Positions 1 to 11,913 are shown, numbered from the stretch's first letter. The stretch: DNA of 64,000 bases from Cyrtodaria siliqua (GCA_037043455.1 JAWPHD010004500.1:1-64000), one strand, 5' to 3'. Notes: generated by a model from the letters alone, not told the origin. A program made the numbers and translations.

Positions 1-60
1 TAAAGTCCACCGCGCAGCTTTTTAGCTGGACAAAAGATGCGCAGTAAAACTTGCATGTTT

Positions 61-155
61 TTTCCTATTTATTAACGATTTCTCGTAAATTTCTTTTCTT
101 TTCTTTTTTTTTTCTTTTTTTTTTCTTTTAGGTCAGTGCTGCGGCTGGAGGAGGT

Positions 156-188
<33 letters not shown>
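61..188. repeat. Pyrimidine tract followed by a 33-base G run
   Basis: Bases 61-129 are almost pure T with scattered C. After a short mixed segment comes an uninterrupted G run at 156-188. The G run could form stacked quadruplexes, or its length could be an assembly or polymerase artefact. The T-rich tract ending in TAG resembles a 3' splice site, but no open exon follows. Confidence 0.8.
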
Positions 189-189
<1 letters not shown>

Positions 190-313
190 GATTTCGGGTT
201 ACTTTGTTGGTGTGAGATGGTGTTGCTGAGAGAGGCGTTCCCTTCTTAACCTTTCTCCGTCAGTTTTACAGTAAATCAATCAAGATCAATGTCTTTGTCA
301 TCACTAACCATTG

Positions 314-329
314 TGACGTCATGACGTCA
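314..329. promoter_or_regulatory. Two abutting CRE palindromes
   Basis: TGACGTCA occurs twice back to back with no spacer. This octamer is the full consensus for CREB/ATF-type bZIP factors. No gene start is recognised nearby, so function is unproven. The same octamer also occurs at 4465-4472 inside a small transposon and in both arms of the fold-back element (4902-4909 and 9620-9627). Confidence 0.45.
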
Positions 330-739
330 TTGAGTATGATTTTACATGTTAAGCCTGACACGGAAAGCCCATGTTTGATCAGGTTCTGATCAAAATCTAG
401 TTATATATATTATTCTTTTATATTTATATGGTCCCAGAACGCAGTCATACTCACTACTATATTGAAAGTAAATACTGAATATACATGTGCGGTGCGTTAC
501 GATTTGTAGTATTTGAAAACAGACATATTAAACATATATACTATATTCATAGAAGTATTATTTCCTGGAAAAAAAATACATGTTTGTTTTTAGCAGTTGA
601 AATCTACTATATTCTGCGAATATTGCTATTTTGAAAATTTGAATACGTCTGTTTTCATCAAATAGCATGGTTTTGTTTGTTTTAATATATATATTTTTTA
701 ATTTATGATTCAAAAAAAAAATGGATGATCGGAATATGT

Positions 740-845
740 CTTACACACTGTTGAATCCTGTAATTTAACAACAAGTGGTTTGGTTCACAGGCGACAGTAT
801 CGGTGAACAAAACCACTTGTTTTACTGGATTCAACATTGTGCAAG
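740..845. repeat. Imperfect hairpin, small fold-back element remnant
   Basis: The left arm (740-787) contains GTTGAATCC, then ACAAGTGGTTT and GTTCAC. The right arm (801-845) is its reverse complement with a few mismatches and a 6-base insertion in the left arm. The loop is short. Size and symmetry suit a decayed miniature inverted-repeat element. No target duplication could be made out. Confidence 0.55.
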
Positions 846-1358
846 AAAATATTCATATATTATACCATTAATATTATAACATGTGTGTTGTAACATATGC
901 TTATCCTTGGATAGTGGATGTCTGCAGGGAACTTGACCTTTTACCTAAAAATCAAACGATCATCCTCTTTCCACTGTCCAACAATGAAGTTTCATGAAAT
1001 TTGCTTTAGGTAAGAGAAAAACTGTGTGGGCAATACTTTTCATTTTCAGGTCATGGTAACGGACCTTTCAACTACTGACTTCAAAATAAACAGGGATTAT
1101 CATTTCACCAAAGGCATTCAAAGTATGAAGTTTTATGAAATTAGCTTCAGAGAAAGTAATAAAGAGTTTGTACAAAGTTTCGTCAAAATCCAACAAGTAG
1201 CGGCAGACAAGATTTGTGACAGACGAACGGAAAGGCCAAATCTAATCTGTCTCACCTACCACTTTGTGGTGGAAGACATAATTATAAAGACAATATTTTA
1301 GTTCATATGTATACTTTATTAAGCAAATAATTGAGCGAACATAAACTTCAGCATTGAC

Positions 1359-3544
1359 TCAGGCCAGTGGTGTACATGGAGTCTTCTTCCACATGACGTG
1401 CAGACTGAAAGAAAAGAAAGACAGAATAAAAAGTTAATATAAGTCGAGCAGAGTATTCAATTTGAATCAGGTGTTGCGAGAGGGATCTAGGGCATGTTGA
1501 GGGGAATGGGACAGTTTAAAATTTAATTATTGTTTAACGAGGCAATCAACACGTTGTTTAGGTTATTTCGAACCGCCCGAAAGAGTAGGAGGAAACATAC
1601 ATAGGCATCCAGGAACCCTGCCCTACGCTTACTACCGATTAGATACCTATGGTTCTTTAACGTGTTTGGAGGGAGGACAGACTCCGATACACAGGACCAC
1701 CCGGTTTACGTTCCCATCAGACGAACGAGGCCAGCAGGACACATCGAAGTAACCCAGTGGCGCCAGTAAGAATTGAATCCGTGTTCACTGGATTCAAAGC
1801 CGATATGCTATAAACGTCCCTTGACCAAAACTGAGTAAATGGCACATCAAGTAAAGGGTCAATACATATTATATTGTGTATAATACGAGTATATGATTGA
1901 ACTGACATGATTATAGAACCATTTTAATGTATGTTTCACCCAACAGTACAGCAAGAATCTATTATAAGGAAAGTTAAATCTGACAGAGGGTGCAATGTTC
2001 TATAAGCCATTTTTACTAGAAGGGGAATAAAATACAAGTCTAGCCAAAAATCTAAAATTGTTAAATTTTACACGTTTTGTTCATAGGATATTTTACTTTA
2101 ATGACTTAGTAAGGTCATTTTACATGGGGAGAAAACATTACTATACAACTATTTATTTCTCTCTCAAAAACCTGGTGATGCCGCTAGTTTTAGAAATAAA
2201 ACATGATTAAATAGGGCAGTTGAGAAGACACTTTTGTAGATGTGTGGTCTGTTCTGATGTGAAAATGTGTAAAACAGACACAAGATTGGAAATTTGCTCT
2301 GAGTCCCTTTAATAAATTGAGGACCCATCACATAGACCAATTAGATGATGTTAAAGGGACAAACGGCAATCTTGAAGTATTAATCAAGCTTTAACATTAG
2401 CATCTCCATTTATTAACCTGGTAACATGTTAAATTAAACCTGATTGCATTAAAAGTTAAATAAATTATTATAGGTGCACTATTATCAACAGTAAGTAATG
2501 TGTAAAACAATTTCTTCTGAACTATTCTAATAAATAATATTAATGAAGCACAAATGCAAACTATGCAGAAAAATAACCGAACTCCAGAAGTTTTAAACAA
2601 ATAAAGACTGCCTAGTGTCCCTTTAACACAACTTGTTTTCGCATGTATCCAGTACATGTAGTTTACACGAGCTCATATGACAATCACGCTGCACTATCAC
2701 TGAATTTTTTTTACTCTAACTTTGAACAGCACCAGCATTTTAAAGAACTACACAAGTGCAAACAATTTTTAAAAAGGCTCTTACCTCCATATGATCCAAT
2801 GGCATTTAATACGGCTTGACATTCTGAAGTCGTCAGTATCAGTCGTCAGTATCAATTCACTCAGAGCTGCCCAAGGGCACGATTCACATTTGAGACCTCT
2901 CTGAAAACAACATCAATCCAATGTCAATGATCAAACAGACATAGTTTATCCTTTGTTATGCATAATGTAACATATTTAAAAAAGAAAAGATAAAATAACT
3001 AAATTGAATAAAGCATAAATACTACTTGTGCTCAATAACACGGTTAATGTAATAAAAACATCTCTCATCATTCATTCTACATGTAAAATATAATGTAGCC
3101 CAACTGGAGATCCATTAAAAACATTGTTCCACTTTCACAGCATATTTCCAGCCCATGGAATAGTCATTTCTTTTGAGACACACTGGAGGCAAGCGTAGTA
3201 GCTACACCGCCTTAAAGGCTTTTAAGTGAAATGTACTTTCTCGAAATTGCGTTGATTTTTTCGCAACAGAATGTAAATAAATGTAAATTCAAAATCACTT
3301 CCTTGCCTCAAAACTTCTGTACATAAATATGAATCTGACCGATTTCAGTCAAATGTCTATGGCAGATTACATTGTTTCAATGGTAGTTGTATCGGGTTAT
3401 GTATTCACGAATGTGCATTTCTACTAACAAAAAAAAAGGAGTGTGTAATATTTATTAACAAACACATTTTAATGACAAAACAAATACCTTGATCATGGAC
3501 CTCCAGCAGCAGACAATACTCCCAAATCCAACTTGCAACAACAT
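1359..3544 (-). CDS. Possible three-exon gene, short unknown protein
   Basis: I do not recognise this product. Three minus-strand segments join in frame with consensus splice sites. Exon 1 is 3488-3544, starting at an ATG and ending AAG|GTATTT. Exon 2 is 2785-2900 (TTTTCAG acceptor, GAG|GTAAGA donor; phase 0 in, phase 2 out). Exon 3 runs from 1404 (TTTCTTTCAG acceptor) to a TGA at 1359-1361, with an AATAAA polyadenylation signal at 1315-1320. The joined product would be about 73 residues with several Cys and Trp and no recognised domain. Intron 2 holds a SINE and a TTAA-flanked element. The correct splice signals and poly(A) signal argue for a real transcript. The short unknown product leaves open a long non-coding RNA or a decayed gene. 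RNA-seq junctions would decide. Confidence 0.33.
1590..1845 (-). mobile_element. tRNA-derived SINE, minus orientation
   Basis: Read on the minus strand, the head (about 1845-1760) resembles tRNA-Gln, with anticodon-arm sequence CTTTGAATCCAG and a B-box-like GGATTCAATTC. The following core contains GGGAACGTAAACCGG, GGTCCTGTGTAT and CACGTTAAAGAACC. The same core is found in plus orientation at 16120-16250. Conserved cores of this kind occur in metazoan SINE superfamilies such as MetaSINE; I could not verify the family name. Confidence 0.6.
2351..2626. mobile_element. piggyBac-type MITE flanked by TTAA
   Basis: The body 2355-2622 (268 bp) is flanked by TTAA at 2351-2354 and 2623-2626. Its ends are imperfect inverted repeats: AGGGACAAACGGCAATCTT on the left and AGGGACACTAGGCAGTCTT read inward from the right. 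TTAA duplication is typical of piggyBac-like transposases. There is no coding capacity, so it is non-autonomous. A further GTCCCTTTAA end at about 2302 suggests remains of a second copy. Confidence 0.6.
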
Positions 3545-3867
3545 GTCAATTTCACGTGTCAAGTTGTGTCACGGTGACCTGTCAGTCACCAACACTGCAT
3601 CGTGTTTACACATAATGGAACGTTATTTCGTCCGGTAAGGTATTAGTTTTTACATAATCTACGGTATAAAACACTGTACGCGTGTTGTAAGACTCCATAG
3701 GTACCCGTAGTGCTCGCCGACGTAGCGCGCCCAATTTCGGGTGTAAAAAAATGGCGTCTGTTTTAATTGAAAATTCATAAAATAGTCCGTAAAATACAAA
3801 GAAATAGTCCATGTTCGCGGAGTTAAAATGCGAACAGAACTGATATGTTATAGGTACGTGGCGTTCC
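3545..3867. other. Intergenic, possible promoter of the minus-strand unit
   Basis: This segment lies upstream of the candidate exon at 3488-3544 and contains more CpG than its surroundings (3680-3760). No TATA box or other convincing promoter element was seen, and no gene. Confidence 0.25.
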
Positions 3868-4204
3868 TACTGTAAAGACGCAAGTGAAAAGTTGTGGTAA
3901 AAAAACCCACATTGTTTTAAGTTTTATTTTAAAATATTACGAATAAGGATACTGCGTGATGTGGTATTGTTGAACTATTACGAGAAAATACGTGCAGACG
4001 TTTGTTTACAATATTTGTTTATTGTTTATGTGCATGGACTGATAAAGAATATCTGGTAATTTTTCTTTAGACAATTATTAGTGTCACGCTGCCGACAAAA
4101 GCAGGGGATCATATAGCGTTATGTTTGTTCTTTCGTTCGTACGTCGTATCTGAACGTTGTGTGCCTAACGACTATTCTATCATTAAGGAAAGAATGTCGA
4201 GTCA

Positions 4205-4667
4205 AGGTTACATTGCACCATTGCGTTTGTGCTTCCGTGGTGTATAGTCAAATAGTGCCTAATAAAACACGTTTCCCTGCCTTAGTAGTGATACAAAATG
4301 CATACTTTTGATTGCTTTTTGTTATTATTACCTATAATTGAGCCAAATGATGTATTGTGAACATTGATTAGTGTTTGTTTGAGATATTTAATTATAATTG
4401 ACATAGACAGTAAAGCGAAAGTAGAAATGGGGTAAATCTATCTGTGACGTGTCAAAATAGAACGTGACGTCATTCAACAGATTGGCTTGTTCTTACATGA
4501 TACATGACCCGGTGTTTTTATTGCATTTTTATATTGGTGGACACTCGATCGTTTGATTGATATGTGTTTTAAAATTTTCTACGGAGAAAAATGCGCATTT
4601 TTTATCTCCTGATATACATTCGTCCTATATAAAACAAAGAAGGAAAATCAATGGTGCAATGTAACCT
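4205..4667. mobile_element. 463-bp MITE with perfect 19-bp terminal repeats
   Basis: The left end AGGTTACATTGCACCATTG is repeated as its exact reverse complement at 4649-4667. Copy B of the host repeat (18288-18300) reads straight through GTCAATACTACC without it, so the insertion boundaries are seen directly. The flank indicates a 2-bp CA duplication; TCA, 3 bp, is possible if the outermost A/T pair is not part of the repeat. The interior is non-coding and AT-rich. The superfamily is not assigned. Confidence 0.75.
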
Positions 4668-4876
4668 CAATACTACCGGTCTAATGACCCAATTCCCTCT
4701 AAGTACCCCGCGTGTCTTACTCCCATAGCCATTCATCATAGATGTTCATAGGCTAATGTATAAGCAGTGTGTGAAATATTGTCATACTGACGTTATTTCA
4801 AATCACTGATATTCGGCAGGTGCCCTCCTGATTTTTCAGGACTTCATTCGCGGTGCGGTAATACGGTGTGCATATA

Positions 4877-5336
4877 CAGGGTGACTGTACCACATGACCT
4901 ATGACGTCATTATTGCTAATTCTTGAAGAAACAATTTGTAAACATTCACCCACATTGAAAGCTTCAGAGTGCAATAAGATTTTTATTTCTTAACCATATT
5001 CTACCAAAGAAAGCGCTTTCGAACGCAAAACATGTACGCTACCCTCGCTACCCTTCACTTTTTTTGGTGAAAGTTGGTACTTTTGGAAAACACTTTGAAA
5101 AACTTCTGAAAATGCACCAGAACAAATTGCTAATCCTTGAAGCGTACTTCAATTTTGCGCATATTATGAACAAAATCCATGCATATACCCCGTTTTTATC
5201 ACGAAAACTTCCACAATATTAATTCACATCAGGTAAGCGAATGGGTTTTGGGTCAAAGAACCAGTTCGCAAGAATTAAATAATTTTTAAATTATGCTAAT
5301 CCGTGAAGTCGATTATTTTATGCTAAACCGTGAAGT
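4877..5336 (+). repeat. Left inverted arm of the fold-back element
   Basis: This arm runs from CAGGGTGACTGTACCACATG through TGACGTCA and GCTTCAGAGTGCAATAAGAT to GCTAAACCGTGAAGT. It matches the reverse complement of 9195-9652 with scattered substitutions and small indels. Confidence 0.75.
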
Positions 5337-5879
5337 CCTTTGTATTGTCAATTATCTAAAACTTTATAAAACCTATGTTTTATCGCTATTTTGTCCGTCG
5401 TCAGACTTCGTCCGTCGCTGTTGTCTTCCGTCGTCATCGTAAACATTTAAACAGCATCTCTGAAACCACTGAGCGAAATTGCATAAGACTTCACAGGAAC
5501 AATTTCTGGTTGTTAATCTCTCAATGCTATTCAAAATCTGCAATCAACCCAGATCCGGGTTGTCATGACAACAGAAGGGAAATATAGGAAGGTGGGATAT
5601 AGTCCTGCTGTTTTATATTCCAGAAAAGTCCATTATATACCCTTACTAAACACAGGGCTTTATATATGACGGGGATGTGAGACGGCAGTACAAACTCTGT
5701 CACTTGTCGTCCAGGTAAGTTTATCGATTATACGCTGCATTTAAATTTAATTAAATTAAATTTCAATTAAATTTTAATACGCTTATCGTGGCGGTATGTG
5801 AGAGGCCTCGATGTACGGCACACCCATCTACATTGCAAACAGACATTATATATCCTTGTTTTCCTGATTTTTTTTTTAT

Positions 5880-6345
5880 ATATTTTACATTACCAGAAAG
5901 CCAAATAAATAACCTTTGTAATAGTGTAATTTTATTCCAAATAACGGTTAAATAAATAGGCAAAATCTCGAGTTGGAACGGAAATGTATCGCATTTTTGC
6001 TTTTCTTAAAGCGTTTACGCACATCACCATGTGTTTATTGTTTTGGTCATCATATATTTATTGTTTAATACATATTTAAATAAGATGCATGGTTAGAAAG
6101 CCAAATAAGTAACCTTTCTAATGGTGTAATTTTATTCCAAATAACGGTTAAATAAATAGATAAAATCCCGAGTTGGAGAGGAAATATATCGCATTTTTTC
6201 TTTTCTTAAAGCATTTACGCAGATCACCGTGTGTTTATTGTTTTGATTCAATGTATTGTTTAATGAATATGTACATAAGATGTATGGTTAGAAAGCCAAA
6301 TAAATAACCTTTCAATTGATTGAAGTTATTTCGATCAATTTCTTC
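5880..6345 (+). repeat. About 200-bp tandem repeat, 2.3 copies
   Basis: The phrase AGAAAGCCAAATAA...AACCTTT recurs at about 5894, 6095 and 6290. The long intervening match includes TTTATTCCAAATAACGGTTA in the first two units. It lies inside the fold-back element and has no coding capacity. Confidence 0.65.
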
Positions 6346-6784
6346 AAAGGTTAAATGAACGAGGAGAATCTCGAGTCGGTAAAAAAAATAAAAGCGTTAC
6401 CGTAATCATCAAGCGGTTCTTTTTTTAGTCTAGGTAATGTTTGTGAGGATAACAATACATTTAAATAATTTATTAAGTGAGCAAAATGAAAATATCTTTT
6501 TATTAACTTTTCTATATATGTTTGTTAACAACAACTGGTAAAACCTCGACTGCATTGTCTGAGCAATTAAGAATCGTGTGATTAATGTATTCTATTGGTA
6601 TATCGATTGAGTAATTAACAAACACACATGTATCAATAAAAAGAAATTAAGACTGGCAAACGTGGTAATAAACAACACATTATTAGTGTTTGTTTGTTTT
6701 TTCGCGGTTTTAAAGTTGGCTGATTTAGTCTTTTAACCAGCTAAAATTGTTGACAAAATCTAATTGCAATGATTATACAATGCT

Positions 6785-7135
6785 AAAGGTACTGTGTAAG
6801 TGAGAAAAAAAAGTGTACCCTTCCATAAAATATACATGTTGATCCAAGATCTTTTTTTTTTTTCAAAATGGCGAAGTAATTTTTTTTGCTAAAATCAAAA
6901 TCATAATCCACTTAAAAACTACCCTAAACACAATTTCAATATGTATGTTATTACTTGCAATCATCTACAGGTACGGTTTAATTGAGAAAAAAAAGTTTAC
7001 CCTTCCATAAAATATACATGTTAATCGGGGAGAAAAAAAATCCGTTCAAAATGGCCAAGCTAAAAATAATAAAATTTGTTGAAATCAAAGTCATAACCCA
7101 CTTAAAAACTAAACCAAACACAAATTGCATATGTT
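6785..7135 (+). repeat. About 185-bp tandem duplication
   Basis: Two diverged copies start near 6785 and 6970. Both contain ACCCTTCCATAAAATATACA, CAAAATGGC and CCACTTAAAAACTA. This is the interior of the fold-back element; no gene. Confidence 0.6.
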
Positions 7136-9194
7136 TTGTATGATAAACAAAGATCGACAAACATATAAAAAACGTGAAAGGCGTTTAAAACAAACAAACA
7201 AGAAACTGCAAATCAAATCAAATCTGCACGAACGTCGGTCATCTTTTTTTCATCGCAGTTTCACACATCCTGGTTTGAGAACAAAAAGCTAAACAAAATA
7301 ATTAAAAACTTGCTAAAACACAAACAACCTACGCAAATCGTGAAAAGGATACTTACAATTACGTTTTACAGCAACTAACCATGTTGTTTGTAATGTCCTC
7401 AAACATAAAACGCGATAAATCATGGATCGAAATCACATTCTACATTCTAAAACATGGCGGCTAAAGTGAACGTTCATGACGACAAGTGTTTGGCGTACTT
7501 CTGACGGAGACCGATCCCTTTCAATTATCATCCCAATTATCATCCCATCTAAACATAATAATGCTGAAGCGACCTTCTACCAAGATTGTTCAAGTCGATC
7601 CCTCAAAAAACATCGCCGCACCGTATCTTCACAGACCTAATAACAAAGCGATTTTAGACGAAAAGATATTTTAATATATTTGTAAAGATTTTTCTAAATA
7701 GCCATAAAGGAAACGGCTATATTAAACACAAACACGCCATTTATATATAATTATTTTTTAAAAATTTGACTAGTGGCTTTACACGAACTAATTATTAATT
7801 TTTAAAAAGTGTTTTCTATATAGCCATTTAGAAAAACAGCCATATAGGAAAAATAAGGGAAAATAAGCCTCGTCCCTGGCGGTCATAATTTTTAGTGAAT
7901 CAACCCAGTTTGAATAATATTGGTAAATGGTTACCAAATCACCATTTCTATAAAATTACGTTGACATCTGGCAACTGGTTTTAGATGAGAAGAAATTTAA
8001 AGTTTTCTATAATAATATAGCCATATATGGACAATACCACAGACATATAAACAATATCTGGGTGTCTATTATCCAGTAGTGCGATTACATGCCCTCGTGG
8101 GCCCCTGGTTTCAAAGTTTGCATAAGTATGGGGCAAACTATAGGTAAGCCAAAGTTTAAATATTTAGGAGCAAATGAATTTAAAAAATAATTTTCTCTTC
8201 GCACTGTGTGTGGGGCTCGATCAAATTAATTCACTTACTTTCAACAAATAAAATATATATAACTTGTTTTCTTAAATAAAATTATTAAAAATATTGTTGG
8301 TCCATTTTCGGTTGTTTTTTTTTTTGTGTTTTTTTTTGGCCAAATTTACTTATTTTCACATTATCAGAATAGCTAGCATTATTTGCGTTATTGTATTAGT
8401 TTGTAATCTTGATCATCTTCGACGCTTGATTGTAAATACAAACGTCTTGACCGGTTGTGTGAAACAAATTTGAAACTGGCGGGGAACCACGTGACCATTT
8501 TTTTTATTATTAAAGTATTTCTGACCATCCGCATTTAGTTCGTCGATATAATGATGAAGTTTTCCTCTTTGTTTATATATAAATTTATTGTCTTTTTGAA
8601 TTTTTGTGTATCTTGGATAGGAGGTGTCTCAGCCAATCAGAAATGTTACCAGTGTACCGGCAAATATCAAACTTTGTTCAGGAGGACTATTCTAGACGTT
8701 TGTCTTGAAAACAAGCAAACGTCGCAATGATCTAGACTAATTAGTTTGACAACATTAAAAGTCACAGGGTAATCCTTATTCGTTTCAAATTTCTAATTTA
8801 GAAACAGGCAATACATTGTACAATAATCAAAGAAAATACTCATTTGAAACAACGCATCATAATGATTACGAAAAACAAAATACTATATTTAGGTTGATTG
8901 ACACATTTAAATGTAAATAAAGAAACAGACTATTTGTCCATTTCTGTTCCAATGATAAACAATAATTAAGGTTAAAATTTATAAGTTGGACTATTTTAAA
9001 AGTCGCTGAACAATTCCAATTTATTCAAATAGATTTAACGTTATCTTTCATTATGACGCATATGGATATAACAAAATTGTCCATCTTTCTAAAATAAGAT
9101 ATAAAAAGTAGTAACGTTAAATATCTAGTCCATTACATTTCTTCATTAAAATGCTTTATTCCTTGCATAGGATTTGAATGAAGATGTAGGTAAC

Positions 9195-9652
9195 AACTTC
9201 ACGATTTAGCATAAAAAATCGACTTCACGGGTTAGCATAATTTAACAATTCATTAAATCCGGCGATCTGGTTTTTTAACACAAAACCCTTTCGCCTACCT
9301 GATGTGAAATAATAATGGGGAACTTTTCGTGATAAAAACAGGGTATATGCATGGATTTTTTCTTAATATGTGCAAAATTAAATTACGCTTCAAGGGTTAG
9401 CAAATTATTTCTGGTGCATTTTCAGAAGTTTTCCAAAGTGTTTTTGAAAAGTACCAACTTTCACAAAAAAAAGAATATCAGTCGAGGGAAGCCTACATTT
9501 TTTGCGTTCGAAAACGCTTTCTTTGGTAGGAAATGGTTAAGAAATAAAAATCTTATCGCACTCTGAAGCTTCCAATGTGGCGAATGTTTACAATTTTCTT
9601 CTTCAAGAATTAGCAATAATGACGTCATAGGTCATGTGGTATAGTCACCCTG
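9195..9652 (-). repeat. Right inverted arm of the fold-back element
   Basis: This is the reverse complement of 4877-5336 and ends outward in GTCACCCTG. The single open frame across it (9351-9566) is an AT-rich shadow, not a gene. Confidence 0.75.
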
Positions 9653-10179
9653 TATAATCATAATACATTTAGGGATTCACGAACCTTTGGGGACCCTTTT
9701 AAAAATACATAGAAATATAAAACACACATTTGAGGACAGTTTGGTGCTTTTGTCCGGCGTGTCTAGATTGGGTCCTAAAACATTGGTTTCGGTCCCTAGC
9801 TACATATATGCAAATCACCTGACCGGACTACTTTTCCCCCCATAATTCCAAGCGCCAAACACGAGAGATGATACAAGTATCGATCGAGGGCGAGAAAGGT
9901 ATATTGTAATAATTGAGTCAGTATAGGTAGAGTTATAGCCCTTTCATTATATCTATTTGTTTTGCATTCATTGACTGTTCTAAAAACTTACAGAAGCAAT
10001 GCTTTCTTATCACGACATTGTTCAAGCAAAACAATGGAGTTGGTCGAGTTGGTATGGGATATGGAACTTTGTTTTAAATACTCATCATAACCCCACCCCA
10101 CCCCCTAAAAAACAAATAAAACAACAAATTACACACACAAAAAAAACACAACGTGTGTGACATTTATTTACAACACTAG

Positions 10180-10300
10180 CTCGCATTAGAGTGGTAACAT
10201 CGATGTACGATAGAAACGTTTCTAGTTAACAAAATGACTACATCGCTTTAGAGCGGAAACATCGATGTACGATAGAAACGTCTCTAGTTAACAAATACAG
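10180..10300 (+). repeat. About 63-bp tandem duplication
   Basis: The phrase GAAACATCGATGTACGATAG with flanking GTTTCTAGTTAACAAA appears twice in copy A (near 10190 and 10253). It appears once at the equivalent place in copy B (18703-18745). Confidence 0.6.
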
Positions 10301-11913
10301 TCAACATTTACTACATGTTCGCTACGAAAAAGGCTTACTGTGTCAGACCAGTCAGGAAATAGTTCCATGGAAAAATCCAAAGTTTTTAATTTGCATGTTT
10401 TTCCCCAAGATTATTTTTATTTCATTGCTAGACCTAACTTGACGTTAAAGTATTACGTCTGTTATCATGAATAGTAAGTATGTTACTGTGTTTTTCAGGA
10501 CTATTTCTCTGGAGAGTATGAGCACAGAGGGTAGGTAGAGATGCGGTTTTGACATCTGTATATTTCAATGACGCGAAATGTTGAAAAACTGCATCGGTGT
10601 TTTATGCCAGATATGGGACAGTTTGGGAGCCAAATATGTGTAATTTGCAGAATTTAAGTGTATTTAAGTGAACACATGTTGTGGAAATAGTGATTGATCT
10701 CCAAAGATAGCTTATTTTGTATTTTGTTCAATGCGCTGAATTTCACCTGTCTGACATCTTACGCATAATATCATCAATGATTGGCTCACACTCGTTTACA
10801 ATACGGACATATCAACGGTATACATACACAAACAGGCTATACGCCTGTAAATGGCTTCCTTTGCTTCTGTGTTTTATATTCATATATACATGATCATCTT
10901 TGTGTTATACTTATATGGCCTATTCATGATGCCTTGTTTATTAGAGGATATAGCCTGGCAGGATATCTTTTATTTACACTGTCCCGTTTAATTGGGATGA
11001 CAATAGGGTAAGAGTGCGACCCCTCTCATATGTTAAATCAATCGCTTCAAAATGTTTAGTTTTTTCAATTTTATATGCAGGCCCGGGCCTAAACGGCCTA
11101 AATGTAACTACGCTCCCGCTAGGTGTACCGCTTTGGAACGGGCAGTGCTCATAGGGTCCACTAGACGGTGTGGGTGGGTTTTGAGTTTTTTGTTTCAAAG
11201 TTGGAGGGAATTTTGTTAAATTTCTTGCCCCCATGTTTTAAAATCTTGAACCTTTTTAGAATGGGCGCTCAATTAACGGAGGAATAAAGAAAGTATTTGG
11301 ATAAATTGTTATTTGGAGTCAAGAAGGAAACATGTGATTGCTCCTGTCTTACTTTAACATTTAGTGAATTATGCACAGAACTTGGCATAAAATATTTTAT
11401 AGTCGTAATCAATATCATAGTGAGCAAATTTGCTATTTATATTGTGCTTTAATTTCTGTATGTCCTTTATCTTCACATGGATAAATTACAGGGTCAAACA
11501 TGTTTTTGTTTTGATAAATTTGCAAGGTATTTTTCATTTTAGCAATTTATTTCAGTGAACAGTTTTGCCGAAAATACAGTCTAGAGCCCATGATTTATGT
11601 TAGTTTACAGCGTGATTGCGTGATATCTTCAGAGTTTGTGAGAAAATGTTTAATCATGGTTTAGAGAAGTCAACCAGGATCAGAATGTGCAAGTCGAAGA
11701 ACACTTTATTATGGTTTTTAATTCAATTAAAAACTACAGGAATTAACGGCGCATCAACACAGTATAGATTATTTAGTAGCTACCGACTGTGCCACGCCAG
11801 CCCTCAAAAACCTACAGGAACAACGACAAATAATAAAAACAAAGAACATATTTTTTTCTATTCACTTTAGAGAAATATGCACTTTCTACAGTGGGGGTCG
11901 GCAACTGGCCTAG

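Larger units (their letters stand above)
190..1290. other. Intergenic AT-rich DNA, no supported gene
   Basis: I see no coding signal here apart from the separately listed CRE pair and hairpin. The open frame at 1026-1301 (91 residues) has low-complexity AT-driven content. It overlaps a diverged short repeat: the phrase ATGAAGTTTCATGAAATT near 984 recurs as ATGAAGTTTTATGAAATT near 1124. Confidence 0.5.
4873..9656. mobile_element. 4.8-kb fold-back DNA element, non-autonomous
   Basis: Two long inverted arms (4877-5336 and 9195-9652) bound about 3.86 kb of AT-rich DNA with no ORF above roughly 70 residues. Both outer ends read CAGGGTGAC inward and are flanked by TATA, so the target duplication is TA or TATA; the palindromic flank makes this ambiguous. 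A TA duplication next to CAGGG would suit a Tc1/mariner-like or related mobilising enzyme, but that is inference. The element lies in copy A of the multi-copy repeat. The uninterrupted copy B lacks it, along with about 340 bp of flanking DNA. The interior holds two short tandem arrays listed separately. Confidence 0.65.
3868..11880 (+). repeat. Copy A of the multi-copy repeat, interrupted
   Basis: Segments 3868-4204, 4668-4770 and about 9895-11880 align in order to copy B (17932-19660 and 27800-27940) and partly to copy C (54650-55400). The shared start is near GTAAAGACGCAAGTGAAAAG. Shared blocks include one at 10000-10090 matching 18470-18600, and one at 11195-11420 matching 19090-19280. The downstream block with a TTTCAG acceptor-like site precedes an exon-like stretch at 11550-11700. 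Copy A is split by the 463-bp MITE at 4205 and the fold-back element at 4873. No intact ORF remains. It may belong to a tyrosine-recombinase-encoding element, because copy B carries that domain. Confidence 0.6.

Noticed and set aside
1026..1301. 91-residue plus-strand gene
   Set aside because: AT-driven frame over a diverged short repeat; no splice, start-context or domain support.
1758..1840. tRNA-Gln gene on the minus strand
   Set aside because: The arms are eroded and it continues into a SINE core.
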